Notes: generated by a model from the sequence alone, not told the origin. Positions 49,034 through 61,500 are shown, numbered from the stretch's first letter. The stretch: 64,000 nt of DNA from Linepithema humile (GCF_040581485.1 NC_090133.1:19716001-19780000), one strand, 5' to 3'. A program made the numbers and translations.

Positions 49034-50080
49034 TTAATCTGCACAATAACAATTTCCTTTTCTAATCGGCTCCACGCCAGTTTTGTCTAATTTGAAGCAA
49101 ATACAACTCGAAGATAACGGCTCTATGTCCGATTTTTTGGAATCCGCTAAAATGGATTGCAAATCATCTGTTTTCTTCTGCTCAATGTTCGTCTTTCGCT
49201 TACGTATTTTGGCTAAACAACTCTGATCTTTCTTCTCGATCGCTTTTTTTCGGGAAACTGCACGACACGATTTGTCAATCAATGACGCGCAGCCGCAGCT
49301 TTCCGGATCGCGTGACATCTTTTTAATGATTTTCCCGATGTGATGCTTCTCACGCGACATCTTGTCCTGGATTTTCGTTTTGCAATCGGGACACAATTTG
49401 TCGTGCCATATCGAACGATCGATTTTAGAGAGAGGAAATACACACTTGCACGCAGCCGTCGCCGGAGGCGTTGCAATTTTCACATCAATCTGCGGCGGAA
49501 CTTCTAATCTCGGTCTTGTCGACGATGAGGACGGGATTTCGCCGCACAAGCAACAGTTGCAGGTCTCTTTTTCCTCGGACCGCCCGCCATAATTAATCGT
49601 CCTAATCTCGCGCTTTATGTCCGGGCGCGTTAGCCCGGCGGCGGCAATCTTTATAGATCGTAAAAGTTCATCCGTGGGCACTCTCGCGCGTTCTCTTTCA
49701 TCCCTTACAACTCGGTCGTGGCTAACGTGGCTCGTTTTATCCGTCTGTGCCTCGATGCTGGCGGTCGTGACGGTCGATTGGTCCTTTAAGCGTTTGCGCC
49801 AGAGCATTTTTCGGCCGGTTATTTCAGGATGGTCGCCGGCGAATTCGGTGCTCGACGCTTTTAGCTCGGCTGGTTTTAAATATTCGCTAAGAATTTGTAT
49901 CGGCGGCGTGCGAGGCGCTTCGCTAGTTGAAATCGTTTGCGCGGTTATTTGCACGAATTTGGTTTGGGCGACCTCAGCTGGCGCGATCTCGGTTTGCACG
50001 ATTTCGGATTGCACGATCTCAGTTTGAACGACGTCGGTTCGCGTAGCCTCGGTCGGCTTTGCGGTTCCGACTGGTGGTCG
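49034..50080 (-). CDS. Nested gene exon 4: pentapeptide run and CxC tail
   Basis: Acceptor TTTCTTTCACTTGCAG|CGA opens 348 codons ending in TAA. Near the start is a five-residue repeat, TEIVQ SEIVQ TEIAP AEVAQ TKFVQ. The last 175 residues hold CNCCLCG, CKC, CPDC, CGC, CIC and a terminal CYC, with Lys-rich linkers between them. Sixteen cysteines with mostly CxC spacing suggest a zinc- or metal-binding tail. No standard finger pattern such as RING, PHD or B-box is complete. Confidence 0.75.
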   Translation of the reverse strand, partial: RPPVGTAKPTEATRTDVVQTEIVQSEIVQTEIAPAEVAQTKFVQITAQTISTSEAPRTPPIQILSEYLKPAELKASSTEFAGDHPEITGRKMLWRKRLKDQSTVTTASIEAQTDKTSHVSHDRVVRDERERARVPTDELLRSIKIAAAGLTRPDIKREIRTINYGGRSEEKETCNCCLCGEIPSSSSTRPRLEVPPQIDVKIATPPATAACKCVFPLSKIDRSIWHDKLCPDCKTKIQDKMSREKHHIGKIIKKMSRDPESCGCASLIDKSCRAVSRKKAIEKKDQSCLAKIRKRKTNIEQKKTDDLQSILADSKKSDIEPLSSSCICFKLDKTGVEPIRKGNCYCAD

Positions 50081-53000
50081 CTGCAAGTGAAAGAAACATT
50101 CAAAATGTTGATCATTCGGTGCTAATATATATATATGTATATACATATATATATATATGTATGACAATAGAATGTCACCGAATGTCACATATAGGTATTT
50201 GTGAGTAATGTTAGAATATCTTATATATGTTATATATTAATTATATTGTTTAAAAAAATTTAATTGCAATGTATATAACTTTTACTAATCGAACAACTTA
50301 CACGAAGCGGTTTTATCGCAGGTATAATTTGCAATAGTTCTCTTTCTTCGATCTTTGCTATAACGAAGTACGGCTGTGCCGCTAATCGAAAATCAATTGG
50401 TATCGTTGACATCTCTTCTTCGGCCGATTTTATTTCAATGATTGGAATTCTTTCTTCTACTTCGATTTCTGGCTTTTTCTCTATTACTATCATCGGCGTT
50501 TCTTCCTTTTTGTCTTCTACCATCAATTCTACGGACAGCAGCGCAACTTCCTCTAACATGTTTTCTTTCTCTATTCGTGGTATTTCTTCTTCCTCTTTTC
50601 TTTCTTTGCGTATTTCGATAGGCGGTGTAATTTTTTCCGGTATTTCTATAATTTTTTCATGTTTTTCTTTTTCTATTTCTAGCACGGGTTCTGTCACTTC
50701 GATTTCTGTTTTTTTTGTTATTATTAGCGATGGTTCTGTTATTGTTTCAATCATTTCAATTCTTTCTTCTGTTACTGCTTCCGCGATTGTTGGTGGCTCT
50801 TTTATCTTAATTTCTTCTTCTATTATTGTATCCGCGATTAATAATGGTTTCTCTTTAATTGTTTTTTCCTTTTCTATGTCCGTAGTCGGTAATGATTCTG
50901 TGATTTCGGGTTTTTCCGATATTATATCTGTTAATGGTGTCGGTTCCTCGCTCTCAATTTTTTCTTTTCTTACTGCATTTAGGACCGGTGGTTGTTCGAC
51001 TTCAACTTTTTCCTCTTTTGTCTCCACGATCAAAGATTCTTCAATTTGAACTTTTTCTTTCGCCATGTCTGTTACGTCTGCAGTTGGTATTTGTTCAACA
51101 TCCATGATCGAAACTTCACTAGATTCGAATTTTTCTACTTCTGTTAAGTGCGCCGGCGGTGAAATTGTTTCTGGTACATATTCTTTTATTTCTCTTGCGT
51201 CAACGGTTGCTTCCTTTGCATTAACTCGTTTTATTTCTTTTATTTCTGCCACAGGCAAAGTTTCTGCGATTTCTTTCATTTCTGCGACTTTCACGTGTGG
51301 TGTCGTTTCTTCTACGTCTGTCATTCTAATCTGATCAAGTTGTGAGGCTTCTTTCAACTTTTCCACCGCGTCTTTTGTAAGTTTACTTTCATCTATTTCT
51401 TTTGACGCTGATAACACCTCGTCCACTGTTATTTTTTTCATTACTACTTTTCTTTCCTCTGGTATTTTTGGCATATCCTCTACTTTTTCTTTAATTTTTT
51501 CTACGTGCACAGATATTATTTCATCTTCTATTCTTTCTGCGTTTTGAATAACCGATGGTTTTTCTTTGTCTATAGAATTCATTATTTTATCACTCACCAC
51601 TCTTTCCACCGTTAATTTTTTATCTATAAAAGTTCCGATTACGTTTTCTCTTACTACTTCTTCAACTCGAGATGTTTCATTTTCTTTTGTAATCTCTACG
51701 ATTTCATTGACTTCTGTTTCTTTCTCAGCTTCTATTCTTTCGATTCCTATTTTATTCGGTATAGGTTCGCTCAACAGGACCGTGTCGTCTTTCAAATCTT
51801 TTTCGACGGGAATTGTAAGAGATTGAAAAGAATCTTCTATTGGAGTTGCCGTAGGGGGTTCCACGCTAGCTGATATTTCCTCTTTCGGAAGATCAGGCAG
51901 TGATTCTAATTCAGCTACTGGTTTCATTAAAGCTTCTTTTTCCGCCGAAGTTGTTTCTTTAGGAAATGATATTGATTCGTTTTGTAACTTAGTTTTAATA
52001 ATTATTTCCTCTTCAGCGTTTGCCTTTTCCCTTCGCTTAGTGTCCGCTTCCGTTGTTTCTGCACTTATTTTTGACAATATTATTGGCTCTATTTGTATCT
52101 TTGTAATGGTGTTATTTTTTGGTAATTCTGTTCGTGCTTCCGGCAAAAACCCAATTTTTTCATTATCACGTTTGTTTTCTGTTTCGATTTTATTCGTCAC
52201 TGTTATTTCGTTTTTTTCAATTGCTTTCTTTTGCTTATCTTCTTCTGTGATTATTGTTACATCTTCCTCTTCTACCTTTTTAGGTTTTATCTGTGGATTA
52301 CAATTAAAATTATGATAATATTTTTTAATTTGAAGATTATAATCAAGTTAAAAATGTCCCTTAATTTTTCGCAAATTTTTTTAACAATTAATTGTCTAGT
52401 GATAAATATTGAAATTCTTTATACATGTACAATATTTATTTATATTATTATTATTACAATTATTATTTATGAATAATGAATTAAAATATTACGTCTCTTA
52501 CCCCGATATACGCGCCAACTTGTTCGGCTAAGATATCAGCATCTTTTTTAGCTGCGTGACAGTTAGGATGTTTCTAAATATAGAATAGAGATTTTATTTA
52601 TATTAATATTAAGAAAAAAATATTGTATTTATTATAATATTGTATTAATATTAATATTAGTTAATATTTTACTTTATTAGCAATTTTTGTGAATTTATTT
52701 GATTGCAACGTTTTTTAATTTTGACTATAGATTGCGTACCGCTGCTTTCGTGCGAATTGCATCGATTGTATTAACCCACGACAGAATTGTGTTCCGTTGT
52801 ATTACGATGTCTCGGTCAGCTTCGATCTTTTTTACTTCCAACGCGCTAACGTCATTCAGCATTGTTACTGATCTATCGTCCGTAGTTTTCTCTCGTATCG
52901 TCACAATTTCTTTAACGGGTGCATCCTCGACTTCAATAATTGCTTTTTCTGCTTTCTCTACAACTTTCTTTTCGGTTTCGATGGCTAGAATTTCATTCGC

Positions 53001-54929
53001 CTCTTTTTCTTTCACCCCGATGTCATCAACGTCACTCGTTAATTTCTTTCGAAATTGTTCGTCTCGGTCGTCCTCACTCGCAATTAACTTTTCCGGTTCC
53101 TTCGTCGGTGCTGCAAGTTCCACGCCCAACATACTCAGTTCTTCGTCCGTTATACCGATAGGCGAAGATACTACATCGTTGCATATGAAATCAGGCGGGC
53201 ACGGTTCGCCGTCGTCTTTATAGAGTTCCTCTAACGAGCCTAACTTGGCCAAGTATTCCCGAACTTCTTTGAATTGCTGCTGCTTGTAAGCAAAATCTTC
53301 CGGTTCAACTGCGCTTTCCGCGTCCTCGATTCGTGCGAGATCCACCGAGCGATCAACGGCGAGATCAACCAGGTCGGGTTTAACCGAGACGTATTTATCA
53401 TCACCGACGAAAGCCACCTCTGCGTCGGCGTCGATCGAGTCGATCCGTGCCAACATCCCCACGTCCGCGGATTCGGCCTTCGCCCATGTTTTCTTGTCCG
53501 CGACTTCGACTCGCGCGAGAACTTCCTTGTCCTTCACTGTAGCTACGTCATCCACCCGGCCGATCGGTCGATGCAAAACTTTGGCTCGCACCGCGACCTC
53601 CTTATCTGTCACTTCCGCGACGTCGTCGTCGCGACCTACAGTGGCCGCGACTCTCTCGACACTCGTGAACTTTTCGAGTTCCGCCGCACACGCGGCCAGC
53701 CTCGTTCGGCACTTCTCCAGCGCGTCCTCTAGCTCACACACGCGCTCCGCCAGTTGCTGATTCGCCGCGGTTTTCATGTCCAATTGTTCCTGTAACGCGT
53801 TCGTCACGCTCACCGTGTCGCCCTCCATCTTCGACCAAAGCTCGTCGGCCTGCTGAAGCGTCCGCATGTAAGCTTCCTCGCGCCGTTCTAGTTCGATGAT
53901 GTCGCGCTTCATAATCATCTCCTCCTCCGCCAGTCGCTGTAACTTTTCAAGGCACCGGATATCTCCGGAATTCACGGATGTCACGCTTGACACTTTGCCG
54001 ATTCGCCGTCGCTTGCAACGTGTGTCGCCGCACTCGCCGTGTTCGCAAAATTCGCCGTCCATTTCCGACTTCTCCAGCGATTCCCGCAGCGCCTTGACTT
54101 CCTCGTTCAATCGTTCTATCGCATTTTTCTGCTCTTCTTGAATCTTCCTGGCTTCCTCGAGCTTCTTTTTTCTCTCCTCGAGTCTTGCGAGCTTCTCCGA
54201 CCAAAGAGTCCGCGCTTCCTCCACCTTTTTTAATGCCAGTTTTCTTTCGGCCTCGACTTCTCGCACCCGGCAATCGTAATGTCGGCTTGGTGTGCTGCGG
54301 CAAGCGAGTTCTTTTGTATCCTTAAGTTGTTTCTCCAGGATGCGCTTCATTCTGCAGACGGGCGTGCCCTGTGACATCCGCCAGATGTTCCACACCATCA
54401 CCGCCGGCATTGAACATTCGAGCATGTCCAGTCGTTGTCGTAAATTTCCCTCCATCTTTTCCAATTCCTCTCTGCGTTGCTCCCGTTTACCAATTATATC
54501 ATGGAAAGGACGCTGATGCCGACGTCCGCCGGTCATCGCTGCGTCGTCAATTCTTTTCGGATTTTTAATCTCGCGTTTGAATTCATCGGATAAAAGTTCG
54601 TCTCGCAAATGCGACTTGTCAAGTTGATCGACGATGGTTATTTTCGCCACCGTGTCTTTTTCACGTTCCCGATCTGAATTATCCACTTTCTTGGTGTCAT
54701 TGACTCTTCTAAAATGGGATTCAGACGCGGTCTCCTTTAATATTCCATTACTCTCTTTCGCCGTTTCTTTTCGAAAAGAATTCTTCGTGAATTTTTTTTC
54801 TTCTGAAGTAGATTCAACCGCAGAAATCTTTGATTCAACAACAAAGGAACGTTCAATTTCTGTTGCATTTTTTTGGTTGATAGCACACTCTGATTGATTT
54901 TCTTTGACAGAATTTTCCTTGCTCTCCAT
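49034..54929 (-). CDS. Nested four-exon gene for a large coiled-coil, CxC-motif protein
   Basis: Exons on the minus strand are 54929-52740, 52573-52502, 52290-50302 and 50080-49034, all joined in phase 0, giving about 1765 residues. It starts at ATG 54929 and stops at TAA 49036-49034. The N-terminal third has heptad-rich helices (about residues 145-170, 222-290 and 325-420). A middle of over 600 residues is Lys/Glu/Ile/Pro-rich with degenerate repeats, recalling PEVK-type sequence. The C-terminus has many CxC pairs and one CxxC, suggesting metal binding. There is no signal peptide or membrane segment. No known enzyme or structural family was recognised; automatic pipelines might label such a protein futsch-like or titin-like from composition alone. 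It sits on the opposite strand within the dunce intron. Exon 1 to exon 2 is the least certain junction. Confidence 0.75.
50110..50162. repeat. AT/GTAT microsatellite in nested-gene intron 3
   Basis: (AT)n runs interrupted by GTATATAC, lying 30 bp upstream of the exon 4 acceptor region. If read through it would give the Tyr/Ile string typical of intron read-through. Confidence 0.8.
50302..52290 (-). CDS. Nested gene exon 3: Lys/Glu/Ile/Pro-rich repeats
   Basis: Acceptor TAATCCACAG|ATA and donor CTTCGT|GTAAGT bound 1989 nt, 663 codons, open throughout. Sequence is dominated by short motifs such as IEKEK, EEPP, VEEVV and TEVEK-like units with a period near 15-20 residues. It should be disordered and highly charged. 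It contains only a few aromatic residues until the last 50, where RLAAQPYFVIAKIEE looks more ordered. Plus-strand serine-rich frames over it are complements of the GAA-rich codons. Confidence 0.75.
52502..52573 (-). CDS. Nested gene exon 2 (24 codons)
   Basis: Acceptor CTATATTTAG|AAA and donor ATCGGG|GTAAGAG frame 72 nt that read KHPNCHAAKKDADILAEQVG plus four residues. Both sites are strong, and phase 0 on both sides fits the neighbouring exons. The introns on each side (166 and 210 nt) are very AT-rich. Confidence 0.65.
52673..52699 (-). terminator. Possible intronic poly(A) signals
   Basis: AATAAA occurs on the minus strand at 52699-52694 and 52678-52673, 26 and 47 nt after the in-frame TAG at 52727-52725 in intron 1. 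Use would yield a shorter 734-residue protein lacking the repeat and CxC parts. AT-rich introns hold such hexamers by chance. Confidence 0.3.
52740..54929 (-). CDS. Nested gene exon 1: coiled-coil region
   Basis: This is 2190 nt, 730 codons, from ATG 54929. After a charged start it has a basic GGRRHQRPFH segment (about 134-143), an unusual hydrophobic stretch PAVMVWNIWRM (about 175-185), and long coiled coils separated by a Cys/basic knot (FCEHGECGDTRCKRRR, about 294-309). A Val/Asp/Ala-rich part follows. The exon ends with donor GCG|GTACGC, a non-ideal site. If that donor is not used, the frame ends at TAG 52727-52725 after 734 residues, and two AATAAA hexamers follow at once. Confidence 0.75.
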
Positions 54930-55297
54930 ACAGTTCGTCTTTTGATCGTCTAGGATTTAACTGAATTCTTGAAATTCAAATGCAGGGGATTTAATCTGTC
55001 GATTATAATGTAGGTTAATATATGTATTATTTTATATGATATAAAATTAATAACAATAACAATAATAATTAGCTATAACTAAAAAAATTTATGTTTACGA
55101 TATATAAAATATTTACATTATTAATCTGTATAGTTTGAGTCATTTTGTTAAAAATTCTATTTTATGGTTAACGGCTTTACACGAAATAATTGTCGAATAA
55201 TTTTTGCATTTGCGTTCCGTTTATTTGGAAATTGTGTTAAAAATACAATCATTAAATCATGCTAACGGATTTAGTGCGCGAATTCTAACGCGCTTAC

Positions 55298-55335
55298 CTG
55301 GCCAATTACTCGCTCTTGCGTCGTCGTACACATAC
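55298..55335 (-). other. 5'UTR exon of the nested gene
   Basis: The minus strand reads GAGTAATTGGCCAG|GTAAGCG, a strong donor with the intron from 55297. A matching acceptor, AAGAATTCAG at 54961-54970, lies 31 nt before ATG 54929, giving an intron of 337 nt. The transcription start is not resolved, so the outer limit given is only approximate. Confidence 0.45.
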
Positions 55336-56276
55336 ATTATCTTCGTAATCGTTAAATCATGTCTCTCGGCTTGATATACGAGATACGCCTAGCACTCGTC
55401 GTCGTTCGTTGCGCGGACGCACGCATTACATTTTCGTCGAGAACGCACCATCAATTTTGGACAGGCTCCAACGCCGAACAGATTCTGTCGGCAGATTGCC
55501 GCAAATCATTCATGAGATTTGTCATAGCATGCGATTACAGCTTTCGATATCCCTCTGTCATAAATCACCGAACTCGATATGAACTTATCTGCATGTCCAT
55601 TGACCATCACAGGCCATCGAGACACCGGATAAGATTTCACCGAAGATTCCTTGATTTCATTAACGTCTTCATTAAAATAAGATTTGCGCAATTCGCACTT
55701 TGTCACATTTTTTGCGAAATTGCGGAACAAAAATTTATTTACGTTTCAGAGAAATATTTTCTTGTTGATTTTTTGTTGTTGCAAAGATAAATTTTTAGGT
55801 AGGAAATTTTGATTTTGTTAAGTGTTAGTTTTATTGCATACTATTATTACAAATTGATAGCAATAAAACAATATCAAATGGCACGAATCACGACAGAGGT
55901 GCAGAACGCTGTTGAATGAGAATTTTGGCGTTGAAATGCATCGAAAAGCATGCAGTGCGGCATTCAGTGAACTATTTTTGCATAATGATCTTATATGCGT
56001 CAACCTCGGGTGTCTTTATTCGCACAAGGCATCACAGTAAGGAGTCGTTATAGAAATTCTTTCATCGAAACGTTCTGCGCAATTTACTTAGAATTTGGCG
56101 CGTGAACATCTGGTTAAAATAAACCATCGTGAATAAGTTATTCACGTATATTAAAGAATTTAATATAATTTTCTAAAGAGTAATAACATTTGCATTGAAA
56201 TTTTGTATCTCTTTATTAGACTTTTTGAAAATGTAGTGAAAGGTATAATGTATATTTTAATATCTTAGTTTTAGAA

Positions 56277-56277
<1 letters not shown>

Positions 56278-56325
<48 letters not shown>

Positions 56326-56327
56326 CG
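56278..56327. repeat. (AT)n followed by (TG)n microsatellite
   Basis: About 18 AT units pass into about six TG units. Confidence 0.9.
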
Positions 56328-58594
56328 TATTATAACTTTCATACTTAATGAAGTTTTTGAAGATAGTTTGTCTGAGCATGAAACCTTTCAAGATAAAACG
56401 CGACTGAAATAATTTATGAATTGGAGAAATTATATATATATTAAAATTTTATTCTCTTATAATTCAATTCATTCATTCAGCGATAGATGAATTATCAAGA
56501 TAAAACTATATTTTTTACATAAAGAGATATATTATAATATATAAATGAGATACACACATTATAAATTCTCGCTGAATTTTTAGAATTTTCTGTGTTAATA
56601 TCTTTTAAATAATTATGTTAATAATTAGATGAATTTTTTAAATAATTATGTTAACGATTTAATAAATATTTTCAGATATTGATTAAGTGATTCAGTTTTT
56701 AATAACGTTTATTTACAATAGAGGTACATTATAGAAATGAATTAAAAATGTAAATTGCCCTTTCTTTAATAATAATATTACATAATTGTTATAAATAATT
56801 AGATTTGAACTTAATTAAAATGTGCAGTTTGCATATAATGGCATCTAATATGCAACAAAGAACACGAATAATGAAAAATAATTATATTTAGATGAAAATA
56901 GCAATATAAAATTGCTATGGTAATTAGGATGATTGATGTTTTTATTAATTTTATGGGTGACTCGATATTTTTATTAATGATCAGCGTACCAGTTTATTTT
57001 AACATGACGATACAAAAATTCAATGTCCAAGAATTCTACAATAAAAAATTTAAAATATTGAATAGCATCGATCTTTATTCAACGCTAGAAATGACTTATC
57101 CTCATAAAAGCTTTGAACGATATATCAACCTTTTAGCTAAAAGTACATATCGATTGCTATGTCGTTACGAAAGTGGCAGGACAGTACTCAAAGATAACCC
57201 TCTGAATAAATCCGGAAAAGACCACTATATATCCCAGGCTCCATCTATCAGGCGAAAACCTACCTGAATAAAGGGTTGACCTCACCTACCCTCAACTTTC
57301 TCTGACGCACTCTCTTCCGCTCTCTCTTTCTCTGTCCTGTTCTCTCGCAAAATCAATAGTATCGGCGTGTCGAGTTTATCCTGCGCTAGAGTGGAAAATC
57401 AAAATTTAATGTGCACTCGAAATCACAGGTGAAAAAAGAAATGAAGTTTGCATTTACTCGTGGAAGTTCCCGATGGGACTTTTGACCTCAGAAAGACTTC
57501 CCCGGGAGACATCGGCCAATGTAATTTTGTCTGATTAACAGAAAGTTCCAATTGATTTCAAACTTTGGGGACTGTGCTTTTTCAATCTAAAGAAAGGTTT
57601 TTGCGATTAATCGTCGTCTAGCACGCTTAGCGCCGGAGGAACTTCATAAATTACATTAAATGCTCGCGGAAACTTCACTGAATTGCGTGAATATCTAGAG
57701 AATATACTTTCGAATTATAACTCGCCACGAAGCCGCACGAAGCACCGATGACTTACAATAATTCAGCAAATTAAGTTTTAGAAATGGTGGATTTAGTCAT
57801 AAGTTTGACTTGAATTTAAAATGCTTTAATTAAAACATTTTGCGCAGCAGTTTGATGAGCATATTTATTTTGAATGAAATATTAATTATGAAAAACATAT
57901 ATTCGTACAAATATCATACATGTATCAAAAGTTTGAATGGAAATTTAATAATAAATTTCATAATTAATCACAGAGTTATTCTTGATGATCTTATTATAAC
58001 ACTTATTTTCTTTATTTAAAATATTATGAAATATTTAAAAATCCAATTTTATATCAAATTTCATATTTACCTCAAATATTTGCGAATTATTATAGAATGC
58101 ATATGAAGGATATAATTAATTCAGATCTTTAAATTGCAAATTATTTGAAATGTCCAAACATGTGCATTTATGAAGCATGTGAATGGATTTGATATATCCG
58201 CGAGATTCTTAAATTTTATATTTTTTGTTGCGCATTATTTGTATGCACTTTTTCTTTCCTTGGATAACAATTTTATAACAGAATGTATGATCGTCATGCG
58301 GCCAACGTAAATTCTTAATCGATTTTATATCCTTTCAAGTTTGATAACCTTTTTGATTTCCCCGGAGAGTTACGTATCAGAAATATATATTGCCGTTCTA
58401 CAAAATCGGAAAAAAGAAAGTTCTTGCGACTAACTTAAAATACACAAAACTGTCAGGTGTATATAAATCTTTATTTTTATTTGAGATATGTCGATACATC
58501 TTTTATTCAATAAAGTTGGGCGAAAACGCAGTAATTTCCCGAGTTAATTTACAAGTTGAAATATTTGGAGAAAAATTTTTAAGTATCTAATGAT

Positions 58595-58680
58595 TCTGAG
58601 AGATCAAATATATAACGAAAAGTCAAATAGACTCTGAGAGGCAAAATAAATTCCGAGAGGTCAAATATATAATAAAACTC
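58595..58680 (+). repeat. Degenerate tandem repeat of CTGAGAGGTCAAATATATA
   Basis: Units starting at 58595, 58633 and 58652 share TC(T/C)GAGAG(G/A)(T)CAAA; an extra AGTCAAATAGAC lies between the first two. This resembles a small local expansion. Confidence 0.6.
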
Positions 58681-61352
58681 TGCTCACAATCGATATCTCA
58701 AACAAAATATATTTTGCGTAAAGTTTACTAACCACAAACTTGATATTAAAAGTTAGAATTGGCAATTTTTGCAATCACCGACCTACGACTTTGAGATAGT
58801 ATATATTTCCGCATGGGAAAAATCGGTTTCACTGCGGAGTTTGCAGCTAAGGAAAGAGAAAATGCGTGAATTTCTTATATACTTTATATACGTACGTACG
58901 TCTACGACGAGTACAGTGAATATATGGAGATATTCCAGTTCGCGAGAGCTGGAAATTCTTTCGGTCGTTTGAATACGGTTGAATTTCTCCCGGAAGCGCT
59001 AGACTCTCTCGTCTCGTTTCCGGCATCGTGACGCGAGATACAAAGGAGTACGATCCGATTATTCAAATAATTCTGTCTTAACCAGAATACTGTCGATTGC
59101 GACGAGAGTCGACTTCTTTTTTTCAACTTCTTAACGAGTTTTCCATTCCCCGAAGTCGGCGCACAGTTTTCTTAATGATGAAACCACCGGCGACACTTTT
59201 TCACGTTTCCGTCCTCGCGAACTTATTCAGTTGCTTAATTAAATCGGCGTCAAAATTTCGATTACTTTTTAGTGTTTTTTTGTGCTTTATTCGTTTGCAA
59301 TTGAAAGAATACTTATAATACATTACGATAGAAGATTTAGCTGATATATTGATACAAAGTATCAAGTAAAATGCGAATCTTTAAATACTAGTCATTATTT
59401 TTTACATTTTCTTAAACTTTGACATTGAATAATTATATTTGTAACATTTGTTCAAATAAAAATTGCGCAAAATTAATTGAAAGATAAAGTTTGATACTTA
59501 GGGATTTTCTTAAAATTTAATTCTCCAAAGTCTTTTGTTGTTTAATAATTTTTATTCATACTCTCAAATTATAAAGAAAAAATATTTCTATTTATGCATT
59601 TCGTTGATTTGATTAGTATACAATAAAATAGTTAAAAATGATAAGAATAAATATTATAAGGAGAGTGAAAATGTGTTATAAGAAATTCGCGCGACACTTT
59701 TGCTGTTCGCATTTTTCGATAAGCGTTTTTCGATATCACACTTTGGACTGCATTTTCCGAGAAACTTCTTAAACATTTCTCGGTAATCATTTATTTAGAT
59801 AATTTTCACCGCTGAAACTGTTTGTCGATAAAAGGGTAGAACAACCATCATTTTCTACCGTTTTCGTTTTTCATCGAAACGTTTGTACCAATTTTCGACT
59901 TGCCGTTCTCACATTGGCACTTGATTCGAGAGTTCTCAAGATAGTGGCCGATAAAATTTAGGGAGCGATTGGGTCGAGTTTAAGAGACGCTTTCCTTCGA
60001 TAAGATTTGATGAAATTTCTCTTTGATAGATTTTGATAAAACTTTTTTGCCAAACACACTTATGATATCAAATGTTTGGGGTGAATTATGCAGGACGATC
60101 TGGCTGCGCACGTGCGTGCTCATATCTTATCTATCATCTATAGATCGAATTTATCTTCCGTAACTTTTATCAAAAGCTCCATCTTGGTGCCTATTTTTCG
60201 TCTTCGCTTTAGAGATCGAAAATCAAATCTGCTACTACGTCTAAAATCCTAGGTGGGGCTATAAGATGGGAAAATAGGATTTCTTTCTCCTTTAATTTGA
60301 AAAAAGATTTCATGGATCGACGTGGAATGTCTATTACATTTCGTATGTGTCGTATTTCGGGAAATCAATATAATACATATTTATAAATTTTGCATTAAAT
60401 GTGGTCATCTTATCTTTGATTTTAATTTTAATTATTTAATACGATTTCATTATTAACACCTTTATCACAGGGCGAGGATCATAAATTGAGCGGTTATATT
60501 TAACGTTGAATCTGAAATATATGCACTAGATATAATGTTAGATCCATACTCTACCCTTTAATCATAATTCTTTAACAATTCATGATGGCGCAGCGTTTCA
60601 GAGCTTTAACCGAAATATTCATTTGATCTATGTGCGATGTCACGCTACGCCGTAGCGCAAATCTAGTTCTTCGTTGTGTATTTATTCTTTACTAAAATAG
60701 TACTGTTGCCACGTCACTATATAGCATCTTGTACACAGTATGTTATGTGTATGCTAGCACACAAAATAAACTTGCACACATGTGTTTGATGCGTAGCATG
60801 ACGCAAGGTCGAGACTTCATAATGAATTCCGTTAGTTTGAATATCTCATTCTGCATGAAGTTTTGAATATATTGTAAAAGTCACAAATAGAATAAAAAAT
60901 GTTGACAGTATAATAATTAAGAAACATAGTCTTTGAATTATGTAATTTGCAGAGATCTCTCTTAGATGAGTCTATATTAATATATTAATATCAAAAATCG
61001 ATATAATGTTAGTATAAAAAGGTTTGCAAGAACGTATATAATATTTCCATCAGAAACTAGTGTCACAAACAGATTTTCAATTTGAGATCAGTCGGCAGAA
61101 TCCACATAGTATCGTAATAACTTTCTGTATACGTTGCAAATATGACATGTAATATTTGACAGCATCCGGCAGGCGTGTACATAACTAATTTAGGTCGAAT
61201 ACACAGATCTACCTACATTATTAGGTAATAAAACAAACAAGTGACATTTCTAAATTTTTATTTAAAAAATTGATGCCGATTTCTATAAAGAAATTTGCAA
61301 AAGTTGCCATAATTTAAGTGAATTTTAGTCTCTAGTGAACATGAGTCTCTAC

Positions 61353-61500
61353 GCGTTGCATAAAATATGGATTTGTATTCTACGTAAACTTACTATTTCC
61401 ATAAAATAAGCTAGCAATCGGCAAACGCGTTGTATAAACTACGAATTTATATTCTACATAAATTTTCTATTTCCATAAAGTAAACTGACAATCGATAATG
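61353..61500 (+). repeat. Two-copy tandem duplication, period 74 bp
   Basis: CGCGTTG(C/T)ATAAA at 61353 recurs at 61427. Both copies continue with ATTCTAC(G/A)TAAA, then CTATTTCCATAAA and end with CAATCG. Identity is roughly 80%. The pair ends just before the GC-rich island. Confidence 0.7.

Larger units (their letters stand above)
55336..61352. other. Gene-poor stretch downstream of the nested gene's start
   Basis: Two plus-strand ATG frames occur, at 55359-55790 (143 codons) and 56917-57267 (116 codons). Neither shows a known motif or splice framing. Simple repeats lie near 56.28 kb and short repeats at 58.6 kb. The rest is AT-rich and presumed intron of the dunce-like gene. Confidence 0.4.

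Noticed and set aside
50438..51826. Serine/isoleucine-rich plus-strand frames over nested exon 3
   Set aside because: They are complements of GAA/GAG-rich codons of the minus-strand gene.
52699..54897. Several plus-strand frames over nested exon 1
   Set aside because: They are shadows of the long minus-strand coding exon; composition mirrors it.
55359..55790. 143-codon plus-strand ATG frame
   Set aside because: No known motif, no splice framing, and no clear coding bias; a chance frame is likely, though it could be tested by RNA.
56917..57267. 116-codon plus-strand ATG frame with a hydrophobic start
   Set aside because: It vaguely recalls a chemoreceptor fragment, but nothing specific supports it.
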